Source: Lineus longissimus
Taxonomy: Eukaryota; Nemertea; Pilidiophora; Heteronemertea; Lineidae
Direction of reading: 5' to 3'
NCBI RefSeq assembly: GCF_910592395.1
Contig: NC_088322.1
Location: 3,286,001 to 3,350,000, forward strand
Length of the DNA stretch: 64,000 bases
Shown: piece by piece, positions 21,101 through 30,731 of the stretch
Layout: each line of letters starts with the position of its first letter
How positions within the stretch are numbered: position 1 is the stretch's first letter
Notes under the pieces: generated by a model
What the model was told of the DNA's origin: nothing
Databases searched by the model: none
What the model saw: the letters and a program-made list of their open reading frames with translations, nothing else
Program-made: the position numbers and the translations under genes

Positions 21101-22643
21101 CAACACCAACCCAGAAATGTGTGTGGATGGTCTCATAGAATACTATTCATCATGGAATAGGTTGCGGCGTGCTGCTGCCTGGTTCCTCCGTTTAAAGGGG
21201 CTGTTGAGATCCAAAGTGAAAAAGGATGCAAAGCCAGTGCCCAGTGGCAGTCTCACGGTGGAGGAAATCGAACAGGCCGAGGTCTCGCTCGTTCAGTATG
21301 TTCAGAAACGCGCATATTCAGCCGAGCTGCGTGATCTCGAAAATGGACAACAATGTGTCAAAAAATCCAGCTGCATTTACTCGCTTGAGCCATTGCTCGA
21401 TGACTCTGGAGTCCTGTGTGTGGGTGGTAGGCTACAGAATGCCCCCATCCCTGCTCGTCAGAAACACCAGTATATCATTCCGACAAGTTCGCATTTGGCG
21501 ACTTTATTAGTGAGACATTATCATGAGGTTTCAGGACATTCAGGCAGGGAGTACGTTTTGTCCTTGACACGACAGAAATTTTGGCTGCCAAAACCTAGGA
21601 ATCTTCTGCAGGTGGTGCTTTTCGATTGCCCTCACTGTCGGAGAAAGAAAGCTCGCTTGATGAAACAGAGGATGGCAAACCTTCCACTGGACCGCGTTGT
21701 ACCGTATGAACCTCCGTTTTCGAATGTGGGATGTGATTGTTTTGGACCCTTTATGGTGAAAAGGGCCCGATCAGATGTGAAGCGCTATGGTTGTATATTC
21801 ACGTGTCATGTCACACGTGCCATTCACATTGAAATTCTGCTTTCAATGGACACTGATTCGTTGATAAACGGGCTTAGGCGCTTTACAGCTCGTCGCGGGA
21901 ACCCCGCGAGAATCAGATCTGACAATGGGACAAATTTTACCGGAGGAGACAATGAACTGAGAAAATCCATTAGTGAGTGGAATCAATCCACTACAGACAA
22001 ATTCCTTGCTCAAAAGGGAATTCAGTGGGTGTACAATCCTGCAGCTGCCAGCCATTTCGGAGGCTGCTGGGAGCGGCTTATCCGGAGTGTCCGTGCTACG
22101 CTGATTTCCGTCATGAGCATGCCATCAGTTAGGGGACAGTCCCTCGGTGATGAGGAACTCTCTACTTTCATGTGCGAGGTTGAAGCTATTGTAAATGGGA
22201 GGCCCATCACAATTGTTTCGGATGATGTGCGCGATATGGAGCCGCTAACTCCTAATCATCTATTGTTGATGAGATCAGGAGCGACACTGCCACCTGGTGT
22301 TTTCGTTGATCGAGACATGTATCGCCGCAAATGGAAGCAGGCCCAGTATTTGGCCAACATATTCTGGGAACGGTGGGTGAAAGAATATTTGCCCACACTA
22401 CAGAAGCGCACTAAATGGATCGAATCAAGTGACAATTTGAAAGTTGGTGACGTTGTCTTGGTTCTGGATGAGTCGACTCCGAGGAATCTGTGGCCATTGG
22501 CCCGCGTCGTCGAGATCTTCCCAGGAAAGGATGGTCTCGTTCGGTCCGCCTGCGTTAAGACCAGGATCAGCACACTGACACGTCCTATCCACAAACTGAG
22601 TTTGTTAGAATCCAGTGTTGCTGAGCTGGAGGACAATGATTGA
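18123..22643 (+). CDS. BEL/Pao gag-pol ORF: zinc knuckles, protease, RT, RNase H, integrase
   Basis: 1506 codons without a stop. Approximate order: CCHC knuckles (residue ~108, CDNC...H...C, then CSVPGCGKKH), aspartic protease (LLDTGST, ~225), reverse transcriptase (RIVFDCSAS; catalytic YVDD ~637), RNase H (HHFSDASERAYG ~819; FWTDS), integrase H2C2 zinc domain (HYHEVSGHSGRE...CPHC), catalytic core with Asp, Asp and Glu (VGCDCFGP; RSDNGTNF; WERLIRSVR) and a C-terminal chromo-like/DUF5641 domain (GDVVLVLDE). This set in this order is diagnostic of BEL/Pao. The called Met is not a true start: gag homology continues upstream through a TGA codon. Products would make virus-like particles and cDNA in the cytoplasm and integrate it. 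Confidence 0.9.
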   Translation: MRFVNRAAKEANDPVFGSRQTQGAPNSKRPDNKLGYKPKTTNVPGRPKATNFALSTEAGHSQGHNDHDTDGVCLLNPSHGVHTLFQCPDFKEMKPSDRFSFTRQNKLCDNCLKHNHFSARCTLNRRCSVPGCGKKHTKFLHLLEDRPTAGTLATVRPRDRTPSSSSSSGASRDRGTTPRPDAVSAQNATGSVTGAGSPIALPVAPVKIRAKGGAGGVVTTYALLDTGSTNTFCCDSLLDELAVDGKDSLLALTTLGSKCQQVPTKVAALEVMDMDEKCLVQLPFVYSRPELPAPNEAVMAREASDKWPHLRDLDLPRVAPTCVKLLIGQDIPEALLPMEVRQGNPGEPYATKTALGWTLNGPMGQQSLGNVTTTCNFIAADHRLERQLERIWELERSSDDDILALSVEDRRVVQTWTDSVSQVDGHYQLPIPFRDSNPRLSNNVVMAKHRLDSLQRKFERDEELYQNYKTGVEELLSNGFAERVPESEISGPQGKTWYLPHHHVSNPNKDKIRIVFDCSASYKGDSLNTKVLQGPDLTNKLIGVLLRFREQNIAVMADIKAMFHQVWVEPDDRDALRFLWWPGGDMSLEPVPYRMCVHLFGGIWSPSAANFALKQTASDHIEAFDDMTIQSVVKRLYVDDLCKSVIDTEVAIRLADQLCRLLQLGGFRLTKWVSNDREVIASLPLEERAPKVKDLDLDNSNLPMERVLGVSWDPETDSLGVNAKIMDKPLTRRGLLSDVSSVYDPMGIVSPFVMPAKCLIQELCRRGAGWDEPLLEHEELEWNTWRSGVEKLKLFSVNRCFHPCDFGDATATELHHFSDASERAYGSVAYLKQTNREGKIHVTIVFAKSKVAPLANVTIPRLELLAAVEAVKIDQLLRRELDIQIKSTTFWTDSTLVLQFINNESKPLKTFVANRVTYIRSYTSPSQWRHVETDKNPGDDVSRGLTADQMLSSKRWVSGPDFVWSDIEKTDTGIPPLSENCEVKKARVFSTNANTNPEMCVDGLIEYYSSWNRLRRAAAWFLRLKGLLRSKVKKDAKPVPSGSLTVEEIEQAEVSLVQYVQKRAYSAELRDLENGQQCVKKSSCIYSLEPLLDDSGVLCVGGRLQNAPIPARQKHQYIIPTSSHLATLLVRHYHEVSGHSGREYVLSLTRQKFWLPKPRNLLQVVLFDCPHCRRKKARLMKQRMANLPLDRVVPYEPPFSNVGCDCFGPFMVKRARSDVKRYGCIFTCHVTRAIHIEILLSMDTDSLINGLRRFTARRGNPARIRSDNGTNFTGGDNELRKSISEWNQSTTDKFLAQKGIQWVYNPAAASHFGGCWERLIRSVRATLISVMSMPSVRGQSLGDEELSTFMCEVEAIVNGRPITIVSDDVRDMEPLTPNHLLLMRSGATLPPGVFVDRDMYRRKWKQAQYLANIFWERWVKEYLPTLQKRTKWIESSDNLKVGDVVLVLDESTPRNLWPLARVVEIFPGKDGLVRSACVKTRISTLTRPIHKLSLLESSVAELEDND

Positions 22644-23423
22644 TTTGGATCTGCACAGTGTATATAGTGTAGTAATCTGACAGTGACAGTATTTTTCAAT
22701 TCAGGACTTCTTAGGATGTGAAGTTAGATTGAATGTCTCTGATACCTGACTCTGTGTGTTCAGTTTTGCAATTTTCTACAGTATAAGTTGTTGTCTCAGT
22801 CCGGTTGTCAACCTCAGACCTTTTTAGGGTTAGATTCAAGCTTGGGTTTTGGCCTGGGTTTATTTGGTTATTACATGCATAATGTACATGCCAGTGTTTC
22901 AAAGGTTGCAACAATCTTTCAATTTATTAATTTATTTTACATTAGGTCTTTTGGGTGACAATCGGACGAGACAATTGTTTATTATGGTGTTGAACAGAAG
23001 CAGTGTAGTCAAGCTTCTTATATCTGAGAGTTTCAGATGTTTATTTTCGAAGCAGTGTAGTTTGGCTTCGCATAGTGTTGCATTTATGTTCAAAATTATT
23101 CATTTGGGAATTTCTAAGCAAATTCTGGTGTTTACTGTGAAGTCACTCAGGAGACGTCCTGATAGTCTTTGTAGGATTTTTGTTTTTATAGGTTTACTTA
23201 GGCACAACCTTTTGTGCGATACTTATCAATGACCATTGCCTCTTTTTGGCATTTTAGTTGTCGGTGTTTAAAGTTTAAAGGGGAAATAACTTGTGTATTT
23301 CATTTGGTCTAAATTTGGACCACCTGTAATTGGGTTTTTACTACAAGTTGTAGTCTGTTTGTTTATACTTGTGGAAGCCTGGTGTAAATGATAAGGTTGG
23401 TCTTCTCATTTAGAGGGCCGGGA
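22644..23423. other. BEL 3' non-coding region
   Basis: Follows the pol stop and precedes the probable LTR. No gene seen. A 127-codon plus-strand ORF at 22849-23232 has no motifs and AT-biased content, and was not called. Confidence 0.45.
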
Positions 23424-23870
23424 TGTTACCGCCGCGTGTCTTCAGCGGATCCAACGGCGTGTGGGGAATTGGTCCGCAAAATTTGCTTACGCCATGACGA
23501 CATTCTTTTCTGAAGGATCTTTGCGGATCACTTCTTTCTTCAACTAATAATTTGTTACAGGCAGCTTGCCTGGGGTGCTAAATGTGTTAAAGTCCTCGAT
23601 AATTGCACCAAGTTTCTGTAAGTATGAATAAAATGGTATAGTTCGGCCTACTTTGGTCACAAATAGAGTTTTTCTGGCAATGCCGCTTAGCCCTGGACGC
23701 CAGCGTGGTTGGGACATGTGTCTTCAGTCTTCGACTGTCTGTATTGCTATTATTCTAGTAACTTGATCGATCATCTCATGATTATAAGGACTATAGGTTG
23801 TTTATTTGTGATTCTGATGTTAAAATGAGGGATCATTGTCTGTAGAATACTGTATAAAAGCGTTTTGCTG
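23424..23870 (+). repeat. Probable BEL 3' LTR
   Basis: Begins with TGTTACCGCC after a purine-rich tract (GAGGGCCGGGA), as expected next to a polypurine tract. Contains AATAAA at about 23626. The end is not defined; no partner LTR is in the window, so the call is inferred. Confidence 0.45.
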
Positions 23871-23909
23871 ATATTGTCTCAGCTCCGACATCCCTTGCGG
23901 TTCTACTAC

Positions 23910-24029
23910 CTCATGGTCTAGTAGTTCCATTGTCTTCTCGAAGATGGCAGCACCGTCCGGGACGTCTGCTAGCTTTGTCTTGAAGGTTGTGACTTTGTCC
24001 TTCTTTGGATTAAGTGCTGTTTTTGCTGC
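23910..24029 (-). CDS. Possible 40-codon exon of unknown gene
   Basis: The minus strand shows an ACCATTCAG acceptor before 24029 and a GAG/GTAGTA donor after 23910. Only one frame is open, encoding a Lys-rich start and KTKLADVPDGAAIFEKTMEL. It is phase 0-0 and therefore does not join directly to the first BEN exon, which needs phase 1. The product is not recognised. It might be a host exon on the far side of the BEL insertion. Confidence 0.3.
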
Positions 24030-24411
24030 CTGAATGGTATTGTTTAGGCTTTTAGCTTATGCCTGTCTGTAATTTGTGTATTTTCAGTGAACCCTCACAT
24101 GATCCTCAAGTGTTTACCTCACCATTCCTCAGCTGAAATCTCACCTGTTAGATGCGTCATCTTCACGTCAACTTCACTTCGAAGATTCAACCCTCAACTC
24201 ACCTTACCTGATGTACCTTGCTATAGATGTTGTTGTTTTGATAAATTTACGAGGAGTTTACAAGACTTGGACTGGAATTTTCGTTTATCTAGGAGGACTT
24301 AGATATCGCTAACAGCCTACTAGCCTAGGTTGTCCTGATGTGATTGGACGCCCGTGTGACGGCGCTCACACCCTCAACCATTATCGGTACCACCGTTATC
24401 GCCATCAGCAC

Positions 24412-24911
24412 NNNNNNNNNNNNNNNNNNNNNNNNNNNNNNNNNNNNNNNNNNNNNNNNNNNNNNNNNNNNNNNNNNNNNNNNNNNNNNNNNNNNNNNNN
24501 NNNNNNNNNNNNNNNNNNNNNNNNNNNNNNNNNNNNNNNNNNNNNNNNNNNNNNNNNNNNNNNNNNNNNNNNNNNNNNNNNNNNNNNNNNNNNNNNNNNN
24601 NNNNNNNNNNNNNNNNNNNNNNNNNNNNNNNNNNNNNNNNNNNNNNNNNNNNNNNNNNNNNNNNNNNNNNNNNNNNNNNNNNNNNNNNNNNNNNNNNNNN
24701 NNNNNNNNNNNNNNNNNNNNNNNNNNNNNNNNNNNNNNNNNNNNNNNNNNNNNNNNNNNNNNNNNNNNNNNNNNNNNNNNNNNNNNNNNNNNNNNNNNNN
24801 NNNNNNNNNNNNNNNNNNNNNNNNNNNNNNNNNNNNNNNNNNNNNNNNNNNNNNNNNNNNNNNNNNNNNNNNNNNNNNNNNNNNNNNNNNNNNNNNNNNN
24901 NNNNNNNNNNN
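24412..24911. other. Assembly gap (500 N)
   Basis: Exactly 500 N, a conventional placeholder, so the true distance is unknown. It removes the 3' part of the first Harbinger copy and possibly the BEL end. Reading frames across it are meaningless. Confidence 0.99.
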
Positions 24912-24991
24912 CACAATACATATATTCTCTAATGCCATGTTTAAACTGCACATTTGCGAGTGACCCTTAATATCTATTTCCTCAAACTTAC

Positions 24992-25838
24992 CATCCTTAC
25001 TAAGACATCGCCATCGTGTTTTCCAGCGTCCGAACGCACATTCTATCTTTTGTCGTATTCTCCGATGATAGATGTTAAATCTTCGTTCCGCATCATCCTG
25101 GGGGTATCAAACTGGTGTAAGTAGATACGGTCTGAGGGGATAGCCTCTGTCTCCAAGTAAATACCCATTCCATGGAAATGGCACATTTTCCTCCAGAAGA
25201 TCATGTAACCCCGAGTGGGCCCAAATGAAAGCATCGTGTGTTGCGCCTGGCCAACGAGCCACGATATTGGTAAACCGGAGGTCATATGTGCAAACACCTT
25301 GCACATTAATCGCGTGGTACCCCCTCCGACACACATAGGCTTCTTCATTTATTGATGGACATTTGATCTGGACTAAACTTCCATCAACTCAACCGAGAAC
25401 ATTTGGTATCCTGTGTCTGTCGCCAAGGAACCCTTCCATGATGTCTTGCCGAGATGCCTGATCTTCTGGAAATGATATGAAGTACCTTGCTCTTCTTTGT
25501 ATTGCTGCCGAGACCCTCTCCACTATACGTGATATAGTGGGCTGGCTTAGCCCAACAGTGTCCCCATTAAGCAGTTGGAATGTCCCTGAGGCGAAAAATC
25601 TGATGGTGCTCAATATTTGCAAGTCCGCCGGTACAGCGTGGTTCCTCCTTGTTGGGTGTGATACATCATCTTCTAGTAGATTTATCACTTCTAATAAAAC
25701 TGGGCGAGGCATCCGATATCTCTGTAACAGATCAATGTCATCATAGGCATCCAGGGGATGTAGTCTGTCTCGGAAAAGTCTTTGTCGTCGCCAGGCACGT
25801 CGATGGTTTTCTTCGGCTGCCATCAGTTCTCCTGCCAT
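24992..25838 (-). pseudogene. PIF/Harbinger transposase, copy 1, two premature TGA codons
   Basis: Reads from a Met at 25838 (LFRDRLHPLDAYDDIDLLQRYR) through the helix-turn-helix and RNase-H-like DDE region (VDGSLVQIKCPS; GATHDAFIWAHSG; GDRGYPLRP) to FGRWKTRW and a GTAAGT donor at 24991-24986. Stops interrupt at 25389-25391 (just before VDGS) and 25107-25109 (after LLTPV). The second matches a CGN Arg codon in copy 2, so C-to-T change is likely. The last exon would lie in the gap. A degenerate TIR-like sequence (GGCCGGGTCGTATTCATAAA on the minus strand) is at about 26122-26141. Defective. Confidence 0.8.
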
Positions 25839-26244
25839 CGTGTCGAAATGAATGGCAAACACTGAACACTAGGCCTACTATTTACGTCTAGTCGCGACCA
25901 CACGTAAAGTTGCGAGGGCGCTATGTCGTGAACCTCAAGTTACGTGGCTGTTAAGTAACCACGCAACTTCGAAAGAAGACGGATTCAATCAAGCGTTGCG
26001 CTTCCCATGTAAACTCCAATGCATTTTGTAATCTAAGAGTTGTTCTTAGGCCTACTCTTACGAGGATGCCGTAAGTTGTGTTTGCGGGTATGATTAGGGT
26101 GACATCTTAGAGGGCCTTTATGAATACGACCCGGCCTAGGTAATGGCGAAGTCTGTCTCATGGTTTCATTTCCACAACTGAAGTTTATTCTCACTAAGAT
26201 ACATGATACAAGTCCTGAACTCACCACCCCGTGGCCCCTGGGTC

Positions 26245-26470
26245 AATCTAAGCCAGATGGAGCTTCTGGCAACCGAGTGTGTTTACAAGATGATTTTCCG
26301 ACAAGAAGGAAGGATCCACGTTTTCTTTCACATGATGACATCAAGCGAGTTGTTTCCTTTATTGAGAACTATGCCGAGGACCATGCCATTGTGTTGCCTG
26401 GCCGGATCCCTGGATTCAAGAATTTCCGAATGAAGCTTCTACCTTCAAGTGGTGATGATGTTTATAAATA
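26245..26470 (+). CDS. Exon-like fragment of the uncharacterised C-x-C family
   Basis: Encodes RVVSFIENYAEDHAIVLPGR, IPGF and KLLPSS, strong matches from memory to the central part of the same marine-invertebrate family as 405-1103. It probably starts after an AG near 26245. Start and end are approximate, and no Cys-rich N-terminus is adjacent, so it is a dispersed or broken copy. Confidence 0.45.
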
Positions 26471-26640
26471 CAGAGAGGCTATTCTTATAACAAAGTTTTG
26501 TCTGGATTTCAAAGTCATTCTCCTGTAGTTGTTATATTTATGTGTAATAGATAATTGTGAAGTATTACGATTATTTCATTCTGATGATTGGGAAGAATTT
26601 TTTTGCAACACCGTTTTGTGTATAAAATGTACTATGGCGT

Positions 26641-26978
26641 TCATTTGCATTCTTTGCCATTCCATTCTCCTATCATTTTTTTGAAATATTTGAAATTTTC
26701 ACTGGTTTGGATGCATCTTGGCAAATCATTCCATAGTTGGGATCCGAAAGAACTAAAACTCTTTTTGCCATAAGTGATTCCCTTAAAATCGGGTAAGGTA
26801 ACATTTACTTTACGGAGATTATGGCCTTCTTTTATGGGTTTAATTAGGTTTTCCAGGTATGGTGGGCACTGTTTTGAAATGATTTTAAAATCTCCAGGGC
26901 TATCTGCCTCTGTCTTTCGAGTTGCAAAGAGACGGACTTGTCGATATTTAATAAATCTGTATAGTTACTATTATAGTC
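26641..26978 (-). pseudogene. CR1-like LINE C-terminal coding segment, left of Harbinger
   Basis: Reading restarts exactly at the Harbinger boundary with DYNSNYTDLLN, then ...QRQIALEIL, a frameshift, then YLENLIKPIKEGHNLR, TYGKKSFSSFGSQLWNDLP and the stop. The pattern (Ser-Tyr-x-Asp-Leu-Leu, then LWNxLP) is the normal C-terminus of CR1-type RT proteins. Confidence 0.75.
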
Positions 26979-26999
26979 CAGGGGCCTTATTCACAAAGG
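26978..26999. repeat. Harbinger left terminal inverted repeat
   Basis: CCAGGGGCCTTATTCACAAA and two more bases form a perfect 22-bp inverted match with 30710-30731. CAG at 26979-26981 belongs to the target triplet, so the element proper starts GGGCC at 26982. Confidence 0.9.
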
Positions 27000-27203
27000 C
27001 CACTAAGCGCCCGAGTCTAACTTATGTCTCTCTGGAGTCGCTCATAGTACTTTTGCGCCCTATTCACGAAACCTGCGTAACTTTACGTAAAGTGTTTTAA
27101 GTCTTACTTAATTGCGTGACCTAAACAGCAGGCGTAAGCCATGCGAATCTTTTCAATGGTTATTCTGGGCGGGCATTACTCAGAGTACTCAACGTCTTGA
27201 GAT

Positions 27204-28043
27204 ATGGCAGCCGTGTATTTCGCTTTGGAAGAGGAGAATCGGCGGGCACTACGTCGGGAACGCGTCTTTCGCGACCGTCTGCATCCTTTTGACGTCTATG
27301 ATGACGTCGACTTAATCAAACGATATCGGATGCCAAGGCCGGTGCTGATGCAGGTTGTTGACTTATTGCATGAGGATGTCGCGCATCCCACGAGTCGTTC
27401 ACATGCAGTGCCAGCATCCTTGCAAGTGCTCAGCGCAATTCGATACTATGCTACAGGGACCTTTCAGTTAGTTGATGGCGATACCGTGAATCTTAGCCAG
27501 CCAACTATATCTCGCATCGTGACACGAGTTACTGACGCTTTGGCTAGCAGAGCAAGAGATTTTATCAAGTTTCCGCTCGATGACGCTTCTCTGGATGCGA
27601 TAAAGGAGGGATTTTACACAGACCGGCACCGGATGCCAAATGTGGTTGGCGTGGTAGACGGCAGCTTAGTTCAAATCAAAGCTCCTTCTGTCAACGAGCC
27701 GGCAAATGTTTGTCGAAAGGGCTTCCATGCCATCAATGTTCAAGGAATTGCACCAACGATTTGAAGTTTACTGGTATAGTTTCGTCTTGGCCTGGCAGTA
27801 CCCATGATGCATTTATTTGGGCAAACTGTGGATTAAACCGGATGCTGCAGAGAGGAGCAGTAAACAATGGATTCTTACTTGGAGACAAAGCTTACCCATT
27901 GCGCCCTTGGCTGCTGACTCCCGTTCGTAGGCCAGTGACGAATTCTGAACGTCGTTACAACCGTCACCATCAAAGAGCAAGACAGAGGATTGAGGCAACT
28001 TTTGGTAGATGGAAGACAAGATGGCTTTGCCTGAGCAAGGATG
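27204..28043 (+). CDS. Harbinger transposase exon 1, one frameshift
   Basis: Starts at ATG 27204. N-terminal region (VFRDRLHPFDVYDDVDLIKRYR), helix-turn-helix (LQVLSAIRYYATG; LSQPTISRIV), then DDE core: VVDGSLVQI (first Asp), GSTHDAFIW (second Asp) and the Glu region in QRIEATFGRWK. Near 27750 (GGAATTGCACC) one T appears missing relative to the family, and reading passes to the other frame at CTNDLKFTG. The exon ends in KDG at the GTAATT donor (28044). Expected activity is cutting and pasting of TIR-bounded DNA, with the Myb-like partner aiding nuclear import and TIR binding. Confidence 0.85.
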
Positions 28044-28261
28044 GTAATTAAGCTCATATACCTTCATAGTTGATGGTTCCCAATGTTATTACCACTTTAG
28101 GCAAGGCCACACCCCAACAAGGGTGGTAAATTCATAATGTTTATCTAATCGTTCCTTACTTTTTTTACCACTTCATGCCTGGCCACACCCCAACTCTACA
28201 CGTCTTTTTCAGAATGTCACAAATTTCACAGACTCACAATAATACTTCATGCAACTTTCAG

Positions 28262-28479
28262 GTGGGGCACTCACTCTAAAGCCAGAGAAGTGCTGCAAAG
28301 TAATCGTTGCAACTGCAGTGCTACACAACATATGCGAGGAGCGTGGCGTCCCTCTTCATCCTGACGAACCGGTGAATAATGAAGACGCCCAACACTCAGA
28401 CGATGATGAACTTCTTGGTGATGAAGACGATGGAGATGGTCAAAGAAGGAGGACCGCACTAATCCAGCAACATTTCTGA
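28262..28479 (+). CDS. Harbinger transposase exon 2
   Basis: The TTTCAG acceptor ends at 28261. Joined to exon 1 it reads GGALTLKPEKCCKVIVATAV, then LHNICEERGVPLHP (the conserved C-terminal LHN motif), and an acidic tail to TGA. A diverged duplicate of the last 40 bp (GGTCAAGGAAGAAAGACCGC) occurs at 28606-28646. Confidence 0.85.
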
Positions 28480-28650
28480 ACTTAGGAAAACAGCAAGACA
28501 CTATACAAGGTGAGTTCAAAATAAATATACAACATTTTATTCCTGTTCTTGAATCTGTCGGATGCAACAAAGGTCTTCGTTATATCCAAATCACATGGTA
28601 GAAAAGGTCAAGGAAGAAAGACCGCACAAATCCAGGAAGACTTCTAACCT

Positions 28651-28883
28651 TTAAGGGTTTGATATAGACACCACCATTTTGGCTAGAACGTGAAATCTTG
28701 GAGCAATTAGATCTTGTTCAAAATGAAGTGAATGCAAATTTCAAGGATGGTATGCAGTTCCTTTTTGTCCAGGGAACTGCATAACAGCCTTGAAATTGGT
28801 ATTAACTGCATTTTGAATGAGTTCTAGTTGCTCCAAGAGTTCAAGCTCTAGCCAAAATGGCGGTGCCTGTAGCCAACCCTTAA
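28651..28883. repeat. Foldback element inside Harbinger
   Basis: Two arms of about 105 bp are imperfect inverted copies (TTAAGGGTTTGATA...CACCACCATTTTGGCTA on the left, mirrored up to 28883). The centre is near 28767. No ORF. It separates the two Harbinger genes and could be a nested MITE or could pair as a structured 3' region. Confidence 0.7.
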
Positions 28884-28965
28884 GAAAAAAATAATTAGGT
28901 AAGGTCGGCATGACCGAAAAACAGTAATCTGTATCAACAAAAAGTTTAATTCATCGATTTAGAGT

Positions 28966-30466
28966 CTATTTAAAGATGTCAAATACGTTGTCATGATGCT
29001 TCATAGTGTCACGGGCAAGTTCAACTTCAAGACGCTTCTTCTGGAGGTTGACAATCTCTTGTAGAAGAAGATGGTTTTTCTTTTCAATTCCAAGTCGTTC
29101 TCGTTCTATTTCTAGGCGTTGTTTTTCAACATCCAGCAACTCGCTTGATGGTTTCGTAAGGGAAGCCTGCTGACGTGGAGGAGTCGTTGGAGTGGACTTC
29201 GTTGCAGCTGATCTGGACGCAGCCATTGCACCTTTGGTCGGTGCACTTTTGGGAGTCTTCGATGGACTGGAAAAATATACCGGTACATCATTAACTGTAA
29301 TTCTTCTGTCCATATGAATAAATGTATTCTGGAATACCATTTAAACGTGTTTTTTTACATCTTAGATATCTGTGAATGGACATCAGCTTATAACAAAATC
29401 ATGGCTATAGCTTTCGGATAAATATGCCTACCTGACGAAGAATCTCGGCGTAGTGTATAAACCGGACATGTCTTTTTGCTGTTTACGGCGGACTGACGTC
29501 TCTGTTCCTCGGCATTCCTTGGAAATTGTTGCACGATTTTTCCGGGAGGCCGGCGATGCTGGCGGAGTTGGCGATCTGGGGCTGCACCGCGTCTTTTTCC
29601 GGACCTTCAATGGTAGTGGCGGCGATCCTTTCCAGTTCCAAGTTGGCGATGATGGGTTTGGATCTGGGGAAGGAAGTTCACCATCGCTTTCGCTTTCAAA
29701 TGCTCCTGGCGAGTGAGGGCCACGTCCACAGGATACCTGAAACAATTGAACCTTGCATTGAGATACGATCACCACGAAGAATATGTTGCCTAAAAACCCT
29801 AGTAATCTTTAACTGCATTGGCCACTCAGTAAAAATCTCATAAGAGACATCATGATGATATGGTCAAAGCAGCCATTAGAAATAGCTTATCATAGAATAG
29901 AATGGTATTTTCTTGGCACTCGTGTAGTTTTACCTAGATCTCATCTGCGAGATGAACACACGAACAGAATGTTCCAATACGAAAACCTAAGATACAAATG
30001 CTGTGAAAATAGTGGTGGACATACCTTTGATGCTCTAGAGACAGATACAGATTTCTCTGTGTCAATCCCGCCTTCTATCCCGTAAACAAGATCCTCGCCG
30101 AGTAGGCCCCACTATCAGATTTTCGAGTTCGGTGAGTGGTTGACAACCCTGGCTTTCCTCTTCCGATAATGGCACGTTTCCAGTATCATTCGAAATTCCC
30201 ATCAGCTTGTTTGCTTTCCTTTTCGCCTTTAGTTTTAAGTCATCCCATTTTTTGTGGAAGGCCTCCGGTTTCCTCACCACATCTGAAACTGCATTCACCC
30301 GACGGGCGATTTCACTCCAGACTTTCGTTTTCTTTTCACATGAGACAGTGTCGTTGAGTTTGTTTGTAATAATCACATACATGTAGTTGGCCTCTACCAA
30401 ATCAACCAATTTTGCTATCTCCTTGGCAGTAAAATTAGCCCCTCGAGCTCGTTTCGCATCCGACAT
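28966..30466 (-). CDS. Harbinger Myb/SANT-like accessory protein, three exons
   Basis: Exons 30466-30025, 29736-29432 and 29276-28966, with consensus sites and compatible phases. Exon 1 has a Myb/SANT-like helix set: NFTAKEIAKLVDLVE, KTKVWSEIARRVNAV and the typical FHKKWDDLKLKAKRK. Near 30100 the frame shifts by one base (from VGPTRRG to EDLVYGIEGGIDTE), after which it is open to the donor. Exon 2 is Pro/Ser/Lys-rich. Exon 3 is a coiled coil (DVEKQRLEIERERLGIEKK). In the family this protein binds TIRs and escorts the transposase to the nucleus. Confidence 0.8.
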
Positions 30467-30709
30467 TGTGAAATGCAGAAATCATATGTCTGCATGCTCC
30501 CCAGATTACGCTTATATAGTTAAATATTATTACATCAGTAGATCGTCACGGTCAATACATGGCACATTCAACATACGTGCGACTCAGTTACGCATTACAC
30601 AAGATAGGCTTGTGCGGGCTTCGTGAATCAGGTGTAAGTGATCCATAACATTTGCGCAAAATTATGTTACGCATAACTTAGGCATGCATAAAAAGATGGT
30701 TTTACGGGA

Positions 30710-30731
30710 CCTTTGTGAATAAGGCCCCTGG
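30710..30731. repeat. Harbinger right terminal inverted repeat
   Basis: Perfect 22-bp inverted copy of 26978-26999. CTG at 30728-30730 is the target triplet on this side. Confidence 0.9.

Larger units (their letters stand above)
17990..23870 (+). mobile_element. BEL/Pao LTR retrotransposon, rearranged 5' end
   Basis: Contains late gag, an intact pol ORF, a 3' non-coding region and a likely 3' LTR starting near TGTTACCGCC (23424) with AATAAA at about 23626. No 5' LTR is recognisable left of gag. An in-frame TGA at about 18051-18053 replaces a position that is normally Trp in the late-gag helix. The right boundary is uncertain because of the gap at 24412. Confidence 0.75.
26982..30727 (+). mobile_element. 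Complete PIF/Harbinger transposon, copy 2
   Basis: 3746 bp between inverted ends, with two convergent genes: transposase (plus, 27204-28479) and a Myb/SANT-like accessory protein (minus, 30466-28966). This two-gene layout is the hallmark of the superfamily. It is inserted in a CR1-like LINE at a CWG triplet (CAG on the left, CTG on the right). Each gene has a likely frameshift, so the copy is probably inactive but recent enough to keep perfect TIR cores. Confidence 0.9.

Noticed and set aside
23910-24029. Direct upstream exon of the BEN gene
   Set aside because: It ends in phase 0, whereas exon 17067-16936 needs a phase-1 partner; kept only as a possible exon.
24325-24970. Long ORFs across 24325-24970 on both strands
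   Set aside because: They consist almost wholly of N and are gap artefacts.
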